A DNA stretch of 64,000 nt from assembly GCA_904066235.2 (NCBI GenBank), contig CAJFCV020000004.1:1116001-1180000 (forward strand), read 5' to 3'. The notes below the pieces were generated by a model, which worked only from the letters and a program-made list of their open reading frames with translations, ran no database searches and had not been told where the DNA came from. How positions within the stretch are numbered: position 1 is the stretch's first letter; every line of letters begins with the position of its first letter. Of the stretch, positions 1 through 11,221 are shown piece after piece. This stretch comes from Bursaphelenchus xylophilus (Eukaryota > Nematoda > Chromadorea > Rhabditida > Aphelenchoididae). The position numbers and the translations under genes were made by a program.

Positions 1-520
1 AAATCCACGTCGGTTTTGTCCTTTTGAAGAAATAAAACATCAAAAAAAAGTTTTTGTATGAAGAATTGAAACATCAAAAATGTATACTGTTTTTTCGTTC
101 GGCATATGGTATTGCGAGTTTCAAAAAGTGCGTAGACTTTTTTGTCGCACGCTTTCCGCACTGTGCATTTGATCTCTTGCACGGTGCAATTGGAAAAACG
201 CTGAGGGGCTAGGTTCGGCGTCGCGACCCTTGCGGGCAACCCCTCTGCGGGCAACCGACATTTTTTGATCAGAATTACGATTTCCCTCCCGTAATCTACG
301 TAGTACGATATAAATTTTACATTGACAACTCTCTGGTACTGATAAGTCCAGAAATCTATTAAATTTATCCACTGCTTTCAAAGTTAAACGAGTTTGTTTT
401 CAAAAAACGGTAAAAAATGCCTGGATAAGCTTATGGTAACTATGCAAGCCACTTATGCACCTGGAAACTTAATCCGCACCATCTAATGCCAAATTCATCG
501 TTAGAGTTTCCAGTTGTAAG

Positions 521-951
521 CAGAGATTGCCACGGCCAAAATTTCGGCTCCGGCTCTGAGCTCCCAGAACCGGAGCCGAGGCCAACTCCGGCAGCTCCGG
601 CTCCGGCTCCCATGAAAAGTTTAAAAAGGTCTCCGGCTCCGAATCCCGGCTCCCGTGTAAAAAAAAAATTTGATATTTTTCCAAAAATAAAAGTTATTAG
701 TGCCAGAGATCATACACCCAATGTTTTTGCAGCCAAGTCGTATGCAACGCATCCTTCCCAGTATTTTTCAAGCAATTTGCTTCAACAAGATCATGAAATT
801 TTTACTTTTCTGAACGCTGAGATGCCTGGCTCCGACTTTGGGCTCGGGAGCCGGAGCCGCACCCAAAATTTCCGGCTCTGGCTCTCGGCTCGGAGCCGGA
901 GCCGCTCAGAGCCGGAGCCAAGAGCCGGCTCCGAAGCCGCGGAAATCTCTG
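521..951. mobile_element. hAT-like MITE, copy 1 (GGAGCCGGAGCC-rich)
   Basis: Starts CAGAGATTGCCACGG and ends AATCTCTG. It is flanked by a perfect 8-bp duplication GTTGTAAG (513-520 and 952-959), the hallmark of hAT transposition. The interior is tandem GGAGCC/GGCTCC with a unique AT-rich middle. No transposase. Confidence 0.8.
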
Positions 952-1171
952 GTTGTAAGCAAATTTTGGCTGATTTCAAAAGATGTCCGCCGAATCTCCG
1001 TGGTTTTTCAAGCTGCCCGCAAAGTTTATTTTTCAAGCAAAATCGCTGCGACGCAAGTCTTTTTTCGTTACGCCGTCGCAAAAATTGAGACAATTGCACA
1101 AGGCAAAGACGCTTTGAAAAAGTGTTGTGTCGCGTGAAGATGGCAAAGTGCGCAGGGCAAGAATCTACGAC

Positions 1172-1621
1172 CGGAGATTGCCACGGCTCCGGAGCCGGCT
1201 CTTGGCTCCGGCTCTGAGCGGCTCCGGCTCCGAGCCGAGAGCCAGAGCCGGAGCCGGAAATTTTGGGTGCGGCTCCGGATCCCGAGCCCAAAGTCGGAGC
1301 CAGGCTTCTCAGCGTTCAGAAAAGTGAAAATTTCGTGATCTTGTTGAACCAAATTGCTCAAAAAATACTGCGGAGGATGCGTTGCGTACGACTTGGCTGC
1401 AAAAACCTTGGCTGTATGACCTCTGGCACTAACAACGTTTTCTTTTGGGAAAATTTTTTTTAAAGTTCTTTGCACGGGAGCCGGGATTCGGAGCCGCAAA
1501 CCGTTTTAAGTTTTTCATGGGAGCCGGGAGGGGGAGCCGGAGCTGCAAAGTTGGCCTCGGCTCCGGCTCTCGGAGCTAAGATCCGGAGCCGGAGCCGAAA
1601 TTTTGACCGTGGCAATCTCTG
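1172..1621. mobile_element. hAT-like MITE, copy 2
   Basis: Ends CGGAGATTGCCACGG and CCGTGGCAATCTCTG; flanks TCTACGAC (1164-1171) and TCTACGGC (1622-1629) match at 7 of 8. Same GGAGCC-rich arms as copy 1. Confidence 0.78.
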
Positions 1622-1675
1622 TCTACGGCTTTATGAAAATTCTGGTATATTCTGACTGCATAGCGTTCGAAATTA

Positions 1676-1832
1676 TTAGTCTGTCGGGAAACTAATATGC
1701 GCAATGTCGCTACGCCGATCCTGTCGCTGATTTGAAAAGCAATTCGATTTCGCCGCCACACAATTCATTTTCTCGACGGTGATGCGATGTTCGATGCGAC
1801 AGAGTGTTCATTATTTTCCCGACAGACTGATA
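1676..1832. mobile_element. F2 foldback (TCAGTCTGTCGGGAAAATAA family), decayed copy
   Basis: F2 is a foldback of about 155 bp with ends ATCAGTCTGTCGGGAAAATA and complement, and a centre with GAGAAAATGAATTGTGTCGC. This copy has AGTCTGTCGGGAAACTAAT at the left end. Confidence 0.65.
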
Positions 1833-2118
1833 AACCTCTACTAAATACTTTTTTCGATGAAATCGGCTTCCAGGCAATGTGCTATAATAAATTCTCCATT
1901 ATATTTAATTCCATCAAACGGATGGGCTGGGTGGTTTTTCTGAGAATGTTGAGTGGAGTGTATATATTCATATCTTCTTTGCTTTCAAAACGGATTTGCT
2001 GTTAGGGGACGGGGGTCAAACGGCAATTTCCCGTCTCATACCGTATGCTTTCCGTCTTAATTTCTTTTGCGGATTATGGCTGTAATCATGTCTTCAACCG
2101 AAAAAATGAGGTTCATGT
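1833..2118. other. No gene seen
   Basis: Mixed AT-rich sequence between repeats; a 72-codon plus-strand frame at 1787-2005 begins inside an F2 end and has no recognisable content. Confidence 0.5.
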
Positions 2119-2457
2119 CCGTTCGCAAAGTCGATGGAGTGATTTCGCGACATGCACTGTGCAAAAACAAAATTTTTCTTTGCACTGTGCAATTTGTTGG
2201 TTTTTGCACAGTGCAAGAGGGTTTCCCGGGCTGTCGCTCGCACTCTGAATTTTTCTGCACAGTGCAAGTCGCCAGAGTAGTTTCTGCGGCATGCACTGTG
2301 CAGACAAAGTCAGGGTGCGAGCGACAGCCCGAGAACGCCCATTGCACAGTGCAAAAAGCAACAAATTGCACAGTGCAAGGTGAACCTTCCTTTTGCACAG
2401 TGCATGTCGCCAAAGCCACTTCAGTGGCTTGCACTGTGCAGGAAAAGTCACGGTGAG
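2119..2457. repeat. F4 foldback (GCACNGTGC-bearing), double copy
   Basis: F4 is a foldback of about 190 bp with CGTTCGTAAAGTCGCTGGAG ends, a GTCAGGGTGCGAGCGACAGC arm and several TTGCACNGTGCAA palindromes. Two units lie here in series. Confidence 0.65.
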
Positions 2458-2480
2458 AGTGACAGCCAGAAAAAAGCCTA

Positions 2481-2904
2481 CTATCAGTCTGTGGGGAAAA
2501 TAACGGTGGATCGTCGCGCCTCGGAATCGCCCATCATCGCTTTGCGACTGCAAGCCGCGGCTTGGGATTTGGTGCGCGATAGCGGCGAGGCGAGACATTT
2601 TACTGCGACGATCCGCCGTTATTTTTCCGACAGACTGATAAAACATAATATAATATATTTACATGTAGCTTTACATCCCTTCGGCCACAGCTGTCATCGT
2701 CTCTTGGCTTGGGTTCTGGCTCGCTACAAACGCGCTCTGTCTTAGGGTGATACTATCAGTCTGTCGGAAAAATAACGGCGGGTCGTTGCATCAAAATGTC
2801 TCGCCTCTCCGCCAAATCCCCAGCCGCGGCTTTCAGTCGCGAAGCGATGATGAGCGATTCCGAGTCACAACGATCCGCCGTTATTTTCCCGACAGACTGA
2901 TAGT
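2481..2904. mobile_element. Two F2b foldbacks
   Basis: Copies 2481-2642 and 2755-2904, with TAACGGCGGATCGTCGC / GCGACGATCCGCCGTTA arms. The 110 bases between them resemble the M1 region of the GluCl paralogue (see findings). Confidence 0.68.
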
Positions 2905-3066
2905 CGTTCCGGACAGTGGGTAGAATTTTTTCGGCCTTTTTTCGCCTCCTGTTGTGCGGCGGCTGTGTCGCTGCGATATTGCACTTGCACGGTGCAAAAT
3001 GTCAAATGCAAAGGGGCTTTGCGGCCAACGACAAAAAAAAGTCTACGCACTTTCTGGAACGACTAT
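2903..3066. repeat. F8 foldback (AAGTGCGTAGACTTTTTGTCG family)
   Basis: GTCGTTCCGGACAGTGGG ... GTCTACGCACTTTCTGGAAC with a GTGTCGCTGCGATATTGCA centre. Other copies or pieces: 15987-16225, 47640-47712, 47993-48366, 54500-54670. Confidence 0.58.
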
Positions 3067-3290
3067 TTAGTAGGCTTTTTTCGGGCTGTCGCTCTCACCC
3101 TGACTTTTCCTGCACAATGCAATTCGCTGGAGTGATTTTGGCGACAAGCACTATGCGAAAAGGAAGGTTCACTTTGCACTGTGCAATTTGTCGCTGTTTG
3201 CACCGTGCAATAAGCTTTTTTTGGCTGTCGTACCCTGACTTTGTCTGCACAGTGCAAATGCCAAAAATCACTTCAGCGACTTACCAGCGG
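3065..3290. repeat. F4 foldback
   Basis: GGGCTGTCGCTCTCACCCTGA, five GCACNGTGC-like cores, right end AGCGACTTACCAGCGGACTA. Confidence 0.62.
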
Positions 3291-3648
3291 ACTAGTATGT
3301 CATTTCTGGCCATCATCACATTCGAACGCAGTTTTACTGCCTTCCCCGAGGTGGCCCCATCGATAAACGTGAGATTGGCAAGGTTTTGTGACACACGAAA
3401 ATCACAAATCTAATCCGAGCTCTAACTCAGTAAGCAAATACCCTCCCACATGTTGCGGATTAACTCAAGGCGGCAAATAAGATTGGTTCAGGGGTGGGGG
3501 AATTATAAAGCCGGAAATGGTATATTATATATCTCGTTTTTTCAGAGTTTAAAGTGTTCCACAACCTTCCACAGCCATGCTTGCGTAATAATAGGGACAG
3601 TACTCCAAGTGTGACGCTCTGATTTTGATGAAACTTGGCACAAACTTA

Positions 3649-4072
3649 CAAGGGAAGTATCCCAAGTGCGACGCTCAGATTTTTATGAAACTTGGCAAAA
3701 ATTTAAAATAATTTTTTCTAAGATATATGTGACAATCCTAGCTCGCGCTTTGCAGAAACAACCGAGATTTTTAAATCGAAAGTCGGCCAAAATTTAGGAC
3801 TTTTTGCGGAATTTCGGCACGAAAAGTTTCATGCCTATTTCTCCCGTAAAGGATAATGTTTCTACAAAAAATCAAATTTTTCCGCACGAAACTGCCAAAG
3901 GTATGGCCAAAAAGGTGTTTTCCCTCTGACCGCTCTCCACGTTTAGCGTGCTCTCTCGGCGGCGCCCGCAAAGCGCGAGCTAAAACTTTCAGGAATTGAT
4001 ATTTAGTCCATACCCGACGTGTGTGCAAAATTTAAAGGAAATCTGAGCGTCGAACTTGGAGTACTTCCCCTG
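3649..4072. mobile_element. F3 repeat (CAGGGGAAGTACTCCAAG family)
   Basis: F3 is about 440 bp with inverted ends CAGGGGAAGTACTCCAAG and complement, and inner landmarks TAGCTCGCGCTTTGC and CGGCACGAAAAGTTTCATGC. The left end follows TA. A second left end fragment lies at 3594. Confidence 0.7.
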
Positions 4073-4084
4073 TCAGATTTTCTT

Positions 4085-5060
4085 TTGATTTTTCACACAT
4101 GTCGGGGATGAACGAGATGTCAATTCCTGAAAGTTTTAGCTCGCGCTTTGCCAGCGCCGCCGAGATATTGAACCATTTTTGTCGCCGAGAGGGCATGCCA
4201 ACCGTGGAGAGTGGTCATGGCGAAAAACATTTTTTGGCCATGACTTTGCTAGTTTCGTGCGGAAAAAATTAATTTTTTTTGTGGAAACACTACCCTCTAT
4301 GGAAGAAATAGGCATGAAACTTTTCATGTCGAAATTCGGCAAAAAGTCTCAAATTTTTGCCGATTTTTGATCTGAAACCCTCGGTTGTCTTAGCGAGTCT
4401 CATACGGAAACAGTTGATTTTTCGTGGAAACATTACTTTCTGAAATAAGTATGAAACTTTTCATGCCAAAATTCGGCAAAAACTGTCAAATTTTCACCAA
4501 TTTTCGATCTAAAAATCTAGTTTGTTTTTGCATATTTTTTAGAAAAAATTATTCTAAATTTGGGCCAAATTTTGATCAAAATTTGAGCCTCGTATTTGGA
4601 GTGTTTCACCTATGAAAGGCTTCTTCAGGTTCTCCGAAGAGTTGGGTCTTTATCTAATTCTACATTTTTTGTGGAAACATTACATTCTATGGTAGAAATA
4701 TACACGAAACTTTTCTTGCCGAAATTCAGCAAAAAGCCTCAAATTTTCGCCGACCTTCGATCTAAAAATCTCGATTGTTTCTGCAAAGCGCGAGCTGGAA
4801 TTCTCGCATATACTTTAGAAAAAACTATTCTAAATTCGTGTCAAATTTCATCAAAATCTGAGCGCCGCACTTGGGGTACTTTCCCTGTAAGAATAATCTT
4901 TTTTTGAAACATACGCAAGATTTCCAGCTTGCGCTTTGCACAAATGACCAAGGTTTTTCAGTCGAAACGGCTAAAAAATACGTCATTTTTCAACGAATTT
5001 AGGCATGAAAAGTTTCATAACGTTTTTCTGAGACTGATAGTTCCTCGACATAAAGTCCTG
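4085..5060. repeat. Composite of decayed F3 fragments
   Basis: At least three overlapping F3 segments in different orientation (AGCTCGCGCTTTGC, TGAAACTTTTC, GGGTACTTTCCCTGTAA at 4875-4889). Boundaries not resolvable by eye. Confidence 0.5.
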
Positions 5061-5246
5061 ACACATTTTGCACCGTGCATTCTTCTTTCATTTCATCCGC
5101 ACTGTGCATCTTTTCGCAGTTGTCGCCGCGATTTCCCGTTTTTGCACTAGCGACGTGCACTTTCGCGCGCGACAAACCCGAATTTGGGGGCGCGACGTCC
5201 AAACCCCGAACTTTCGCACGGTGCAAAATGTGTCAGGACTTTATGT

Positions 5247-5452
5247 CCCGACTAGTACTAGTCCTTCCGGAAAGTCTCCGGACTGATTTTTGGGGTTTGC
5301 ACTGTGCGAAAAAAGTCAGGGTGCGAGCGACATCCCAAAAAAGCCTATTGCACAGTGCAAAAAGCTTGAAATTGCACAGTGCAAAGTGAACTTTCGTTTT
5401 CGCGGAGTGCATGTCGCCAATTTCCGTCCGGCGACTTTCCGGAAAAACTAGT
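5247..5452. repeat. F4 foldback, ACTAGTCCTTCCGGAAAG variant
   Basis: Ends ACTAGTCCTTCCGGAAAGTC and GACTTTCCGGAAAAACTAGT, the same GCACTGTGC arms inside. Confidence 0.66.
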
Positions 5453-6074
5453 ATAAGAAATAATTTTTTTTCCATGGAAAACTTGTAAAGTTGCGGCCAT
5501 TTTGCCGCGCTTCGCGTGCAGAAACTGTGGCTTGCACAGTGCAATTTCGTTTTTTTGTCTTACATTTTTTTTGGAATTTGGAGACCGATCGCGACAAGTT
5601 CGAAGAAATTTTTCCTTTCTTCCCGCCACTATATGTAGCCCGTGCCCGGCGGGTTTGCAAAAATTACAAAAAAAACTCCGTGCGTTGCACTTGGGGTACT
5701 TTGTGGGTTCAAATTTTTTCTGTAATCTATGTACGGCCCTAAATATGACGATAAAACCGTAGCATACCGTACCCTCAATCCGGTCGTAAAAAACGGTATT
5801 GCAGCTGCGGAAGTATTACAAATATTTGGCCGAGAAAATTTAAATAATTTCTGGAATGTGCAAAAGTGAATGGTATTGAAATCTTTAAGCGGATATCCCA
5901 TTCAACCAAACTGACGCGAAGAATTACAGCTTCCGGTGAAAAACACCTTAAGCCGCTTTTCGGAGGAATCGCCGCTCTTGTCAAAGGGGGGTTAAACCAT
6001 CTTCTTGTGCCGCTTTCTTACAGTCGTCAATTTCGAGGACATGCAAATTTGCTACTTCACCCAGAAAGTTACGA
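5453..6074. other. No intact gene; possible decayed coding at 5740-6060
   Basis: A plus-strand frame with VKNGIAAAEVLQIFGREN and later stops looks weakly protein-like but is interrupted several times and shows no known motif. Confidence 0.35.
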
Positions 6075-6225
6075 TATCAGTCTGCCGGGAAAATAATAAG
6101 CACTCTGTCGCATCTAAAGTCGTATCGCCGCCGAAAAAATGAATTGTGTCGCGGCAAAATAAAATTGCTTTCACTTCAGCGACGCGAGCGACACAGTGTT
6201 TAGTATTTTCCCGACAGACTGATAT
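6075..6225. mobile_element. F2 foldback
   Basis: ATCAGTCTGCCGGGAAAATA ... TATTTTCCCGACAGACTGAT with the GAATTGTGTCGCGGC centre. Confidence 0.72.
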
Positions 6226-6488
6226 CAGTTCTTGAGGCCCTGAGTTTCATTGCACTCTGGAAAAAAAATGATTCGCCGCTGCGAAAAATGGGAGCAACGC
6301 AAAATACTAGCCGCGACACAAAGTCCGCAGAATTTTTTCGGCGACGTCGCGGGGAGCGCTTGCAGAGGATGCATGTCGCTAGTGCAAAAACGGAAAGTCG
6401 CAGCGGCGCGGGCGGAACAAGCGCAAAAATCTACGGACTTTATGGCTCTAGTAACAAAGAACCGTACTGCGCAAATCCTCTGAACTTT

Positions 6489-6808
6489 TATCAGTCTGTC
6501 GGGAAAATAATGAGCACTCTGTAGCATCGAAAATCGCATCGCCGCCAAAAAAATGAATTGTGTCGCAGCAAAATCAAATTGCTTTTTTCAGTGACGCAAG
6601 CGACATTATGCCCATTATTTTCCCGACAAACTGATACAAAGAAATCTCTGTCCCACTATCAGTCTGTCGGGAAAATAATGTGGATTTGTAGTGCCTTCGA
6701 CGCGGCCAAATTGTTTTGCAACGGCTAGGTCGGAGATTGGCGCGCACAGCGAAGAGACGAGAAATTTTGCTGCTACAAAGCCACATTATTTTCCCGATAA
6801 ACTGATAG
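6489..6808. mobile_element. Two adjacent F2 foldbacks
   Basis: Copies at 6489-6637 and 6656-6808, the second with a different centre (GCGGCCAAATTG). A lone right end (GCTCATTATTTTCCCGACA) follows at 6826. Confidence 0.7.
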
Positions 6809-6851
6809 GTGCGCGGCGACATTGTGCTCATTATTTTCCCGACAAAAATAT

Positions 6852-7524
6852 AGAACATCCGTGTAGATCCGAAATTTCGTTTGGCCCGGCGAACCTAACT
6901 ACCGTAACGTGCGTTCCAAATGTCACAATTGTCCTTTCAATTAGCCCTATTTTTGCACACAAAATCTAGTTACGGAGAGTTCAGGTATTCTGAGAACGTT
7001 TTACGTAGAGGTAAAGTTGATTGTGTTAGCCGGCTTCGCGGAAATTATTCTCAATTTTACCGAGACGGGAAGTGGGCCTCGTGTTGGTCTTTGTGACGAA
7101 GCATGCGTAAAGACGTCTTACAGCGTGAAATTTAACTGAACTCAAAACCTGCTATTCATTCAATAAGAGCTGTTTTTTGGCGGAAAACTTTTTTCGTTTC
7201 AAAAACCACACGTTCTTCACGTTTTAATCAAAAAAAAATTGAATTGTATTCCGCTGTACTTGGGTATTTGCTCCATTAAACACGCTGTATTTCCACACTC
7301 CTTTGTGATGTCTCGCACAACACTCATGCGCCGGCACAGTTGTACCCAATGCAATGTTTTCCACGTAGTCCGACTACGTCGAGGTGTTATTAAATATATT
7401 AGTACGAAGGTTGCGTAATTGGATCGGCCTTTTGGTAATAACAGCTTGCCGTGTGGGCACGTTAAAGGGCTCGTACCGTGTGCGCTTTGGGGAAATGAAC
7501 CGTCAAAAAAATCTTTTTATTATA
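6852..7524. other. No gene seen
   Basis: Unique-looking sequence without repeats. I found no splice-linked frames worth reporting. It may hold regulatory DNA of a gene outside my reading. Confidence 0.45.
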
Positions 7525-7850
7525 CTATCAGTCTGTCGGGAAAATAGTGAGCGCAATGTCGCTGCGCCTGTCGCGTCGCTGAAGTGAAGAGAAATCTGAT
7601 TTTTCCGCGATACAATTCATTTTCTCGGCGGCGATGCGATTTTCGATGCGACAGAGTGCTCATTATTTTCCCGACAGAGTGACAGCTCCTTCTTATATTA
7701 GTCTGTCGGAAAAATAACGGCGGATCGTCGCATCAAAATGTCTCGCCGCTATCGCGCACCAAGTCCCAAGTCGCGGCTTGCAGTCGCAAAGCGATGATAG
7801 GCGATTCCGAGGCGCGACGATCCGCCGTTATTTTCCCGACAGACTGATAG
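7525..7850. mobile_element. F2 foldback followed by an F2b foldback
   Basis: F2 7525-7683 and F2b 7698-7850. F2b shares the outer 20 bp but has GGCGGATCGTCGC arms and a CGCGCACCAAGT centre. Confidence 0.7.
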
Positions 7851-8165
7851 TCGCTGGTGTGATTTTGCGACATGAATTGTGTAAGAAAAGTCAGAGGTCA
7901 GGGTGCGGGCGACAGCCGCAAAACCCCTATTGCACGGTGAGAAGTAAACCTTTGGTTTCGCACAGTGCATGTCGTAGAAACCGCCTCTGCGGTTTCTGCG
8001 AGTCAGAGTGGAAGCGACGGCCCGAAAAAGCCTGTTACAGTTGCAAAAAGCAAGAAATTGCACAGTCCAAGGCGAAATTTTCATAATAGTTGCGGCAAAA
8101 AGTCCTCGGAATTTTCGGCGACTCTGCACTGTGCATGAACCCGGAAAACATTTTGCACCGTGCAT
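7851..8165. repeat. F4 foldback fragments
   Basis: TCGCTGGTGTGATTTTGCGAC, GTCAGGGTGCGGGCGACAGC and several GCACNGTGC cores, right end unclear. Confidence 0.55.
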
Positions 8166-8689
8166 TCGGCGCAAAAAAGTGCTTTTGCACACGCAACTTT
8201 GCTGTTTTTGCCTTACGTCGTGCGCGATTCCCATTTTTTGCAAGCGACAAATCAACTTTTCGAAGTGCGAGGGATGCGCCAATCGCGTCGCTGAAATGAA
8301 AAGCTATTTGACTTTGTCGCGACACAACTCATTTTTTCGACGGCGATGCGATCTTCGATGAAACAGAGTGCTCATTATTTTCTCGACAGACCGATAATTA
8401 TCATTCAGCACGTGGGATGTCATCATAACTTTTTGCCGTCGTAAGTGGTGCCCTTGACGACAAAATATTTTTGACATTTTTTCCCCATGATTCAAAAATG
8501 ACTGTGCTTTAACATTGTCACGGCTAGTGAAACTAGTTTCTGTTTTAATAAGCAATCAATCTCTCAACATCAGCAATCTCTTTTATTTCCAGAGATTGAC
8601 TTGAAGCGGGTGTTTCTTTTCCCTTTCAACGGCTTGCAAACATCCACCTTTTTTGGGGGTTTATTAATCATGAAGCTAGGAGCGGGTAA

Positions 8690-8940
8690 TGTCAGCATGT
8701 CGGGAAAATAGTGGTGGGTTGTCGCGCCTTGAAATCGCCGAGCATCGCTCGGCGACAGCTGCAAAGTCTGGTGCGCGCAACCCTTTTTCGACGGGGCAAA
8801 ACGTCTGGCTGCGATGACCCGTCACTATTTTCCCAACAGAATGAGGAATAGCTTAGGTCTACATCCCTTTAGCCATGGCTGTCATCGTTCCTAAACATCT
8901 TCCCGCAACGATCCGCTACTACTTTTCCACAGACTGATAG
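8690..8940. mobile_element. F2b foldback and fragment
   Basis: GTCGGGAAAATAGTGGTGGG ... CACTATTTTCCCAACAG; a further end CGCAACGATCCGCTACTA at about 8896-8940. The bases between (8850-8892) again resemble the GluCl paralogue M1 region. Confidence 0.6.
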
Positions 8941-9562
8941 TCAGTTTGCAGTGAGTGATTCCTGTGACATACAGTCGGCTTCCGCTCGCGCCCTGACCAG
9001 AGATTGCCAGGCTCTTGGCTCCGGCCTTGAGCGGCTGCGGCTCCGAACCGGGAGCAAGAGCCGGAGCTGGAGATTTTGGGCGTGGCTCCGGCTCCCGAGC
9101 CCAATCTCGGAGCCAGGCATCTCAGCGTTCAGAAAAGTAAAAATTTCATGATCTTTGATGTGCTGCTTACAATTTGGCTACAAAAACGTTGGGTGTGTGA
9201 TTTCTGGTACCACTAACTTTTATTTTTGGAAAAATATTTAAAAAAAATAGCCCGGATTCGGAGCCAGAGACCATGTTAATTTTTTTTACGGGAGCCGGGA
9301 GCCGGAGCAGTATAGCCTGGCCAGAGCCAAAATTTTAACCGTGGCAATCTCCGGCCCTGACATTTTTCGCACAGCGCAAGCCGCTGGAGTGATTTCGTGA
9401 TTTTAGCGACATGCACTGTGCGAAAACGAAAGTTTACTCTGCACTGTGCAATTTGTTGGGTTTGCACCGTGCAATAGGGTTTGTTGGGCTGTCGCTCGCC
9501 CTGACCTTTTCTGCCCAGTGCAAACGCCAAAAATCACTCCAGCGACTTTACGAACGGACAAG
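8941..9562. repeat. F4 foldback split by hAT copy 3
   Basis: Left stub before 8997; right part 9354-9562 ends CAGCGACTTTACGAACGGAC. Confidence 0.6.
8998..9353. mobile_element. hAT-like MITE, copy 3, nested in an F4 foldback
   Basis: Perfect 8-bp duplication GCCCTGAC at 8990-8997 and 9354-9361. The joined flanks rebuild F4 sequence (CTCGC-CCTGA-TTTTT-GCACAG). Confidence 0.78.
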
Positions 9563-9934
9563 TGTTTTCATCGTATATGTACTTGGTTAGTGATGCCCTT
9601 TTCCGCAGCTCCGTGCACAAACCATGACAACAATTTTTTGAACAGGGGATTGTGTGACCGCCGTGTTCTTTACTGTTTTTTTCGCCGAAGATTGTAGTCA
9701 GTATGATTTACGTAAGCCGATGAAAGCCCTTACCCTTTTCATAGCCAATTGTAATTTGATTGTTTGCGAACGGAAGCAATCCTTACTTACATTCCTTTGC
9801 ATTGCCCGTGGCGTACACGTGATTCTTCGCAAAGTTACACATACATATATCGTATGGTTGTTCATGCTATATTCTGCCTATTTGATTATACAATTAGTGG
9901 CTATGAATATAAGTTGAATTAAAATTGATGTTAG

Positions 9935-10397
9935 TCCGTTCGAGTCGATGAAGTGACTTTGCCGACGTGCACTTTGTACGAAATTTCAGGGTGTGAGTGA
10001 CAGAGCAAAAAAGTCCTATTATACGGTGCAATAAGCAAGAGATTGCACAGAATTTTTTTTCGTAGAGTGCATGTTGCGAAGATGACTCCATGGACTAATA
10101 TTATTAGTCCGTCGGGAGCATCAAAAATCGCATCGTCGCCGAGAAAATGAAGCGTGTCGCGACAAAATCGAATCACTTCTAATTCAACGGTGTGATTGGC
10201 GCGGCGGCACTGTGCTCATTATTTTCCCGACAGGCCGATACGGACAAACACTGTGCGAACACAAAAAATTCCTTTGCACTGTGCAATTTTTGGTTTTTGC
10301 ACCGCGCAATGGGCTTTTTTTGGGGCCGTCGCTTCGCTCTGACTTTATTGCACAGTGAATGCCAATAATCAGTCCGGCGACTTTCCGGACAGACTAG
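9935..10397. repeat. F4 foldbacks around an F2 copy
   Basis: F4 at 9935-10096 and 10240-10397 with an F2 between (10104-10240). Confidence 0.55.
10104..10240. mobile_element. F2 foldback
   Basis: AGTCCGTCGGGAGCATC ... CTCATTATTTTCCCGACAGG, left arm shortened. Confidence 0.6.
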
Positions 10398-10432
10398 TAC
10401 AATTTCCTTCCGAAATTCGTCATTTTGTCCTC

Positions 10433-10803
10433 TTACTGTCCCGGAATAGACGGAACGTCATCCATAGGCGGTGGGATGGATTCCAAAGATTTTGGGCGTT
10501 TAATCACCATGGGGGCATGTTCTTCGAACACAACTTGAAACAAATCTCTAATCTGCTGTTGCTTCCGGCCTTAATAGGTGTTTTTCGAAGCGCCACATAT
10601 CGCGCTATTTTTAAATCATTTAAAAAAGTTTCCAATTTTTCATACTGCATTAGTTGTAGTTTTGGGGATACGGTGCTCGGGAGATCCGAAAATGCACGTT
10701 CTATTCCTCTAATCTGTGAGTCGTCACGAAAACGTGACATGCCGCGGCTCCGCGTTCTGGGCGTGGGTGACTGTGTTTTTAACTGGATTTTTGAGCTTAA
10801 CAT
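10433..10803 (-). pseudogene. Frameshifted or wrongly split coding remnant
   Basis: Two consecutive minus-strand frames both look like real protein. The first (10803 to about 10570) contains SRFRDDSQIRGIERAFSDLP and YEKLETFLNDLKIARYVALR. The second (about 10574 to 10433, stop TAA) contains RKQQQIRDLFQVVFEEHAP and PKSLESIPPPMDDVPSIPGQ. They meet near 10574 without a good splice pair, so a one-base shift is the simplest reading. Foldback repeats lie close on both sides. Family not recognised. It could be a retrocopy, a decayed gene, or a live gene with an unusual intron. Confidence 0.4.
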
Positions 10804-10809
10804 ATTTCT

Positions 10810-11221
10810 GTAGGCAGGTATTAGGCCCCGTATATGAGTAAATCATGTATAATCTTGTGTTCTACAAAATTTGAAAAATAATTTGCGCAATCGTGCAAAG
10901 TTTTTCAGCCCTTCTTCGTTAATCCTTCGTTAACACTGAAAAACAGCGCTGATCTTCGGCTTTTGTGCAATCCACTTAGCGGTAATCCAAGTGTTATTCG
11001 CCCTGTAAACCGTATAACATCCGGAGAGTCATCGGGGTTTTAAATCGCGCTTCCAGAAAAACGCCCTGCCCCTCCCCATGCCGAAATTCTTTCGTATCCC
11101 TCCCATTTGGCGGCTTAACACTCCTTCCATTTGTTATTCTTGCGTATTATTTTCCCCGAGCCGTACGTGATTTTCGCAAGATTTTTGCCGTTTTTATTTA
11201 CACACTACTCCCGACCTCCAG
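10810..11221 (+). promoter_or_regulatory. Upstream region of the 85-aa secreted protein gene
   Basis: Repeat-free; CTCCAG touches the ATG (11216-11221). No TATA box or operator could be picked out. Confidence 0.4.

Noticed and set aside
486..1499. Long Arg/Ser/Pro-rich open frames on both strands at 0.5-1.5 kb, 9 kb and 54 kb
   Set aside because: They follow GGAGCC tandem units inside hAT-like MITEs, where GC-rich sequence has few stop codons. All frames are open at once and none has a start or splice context.
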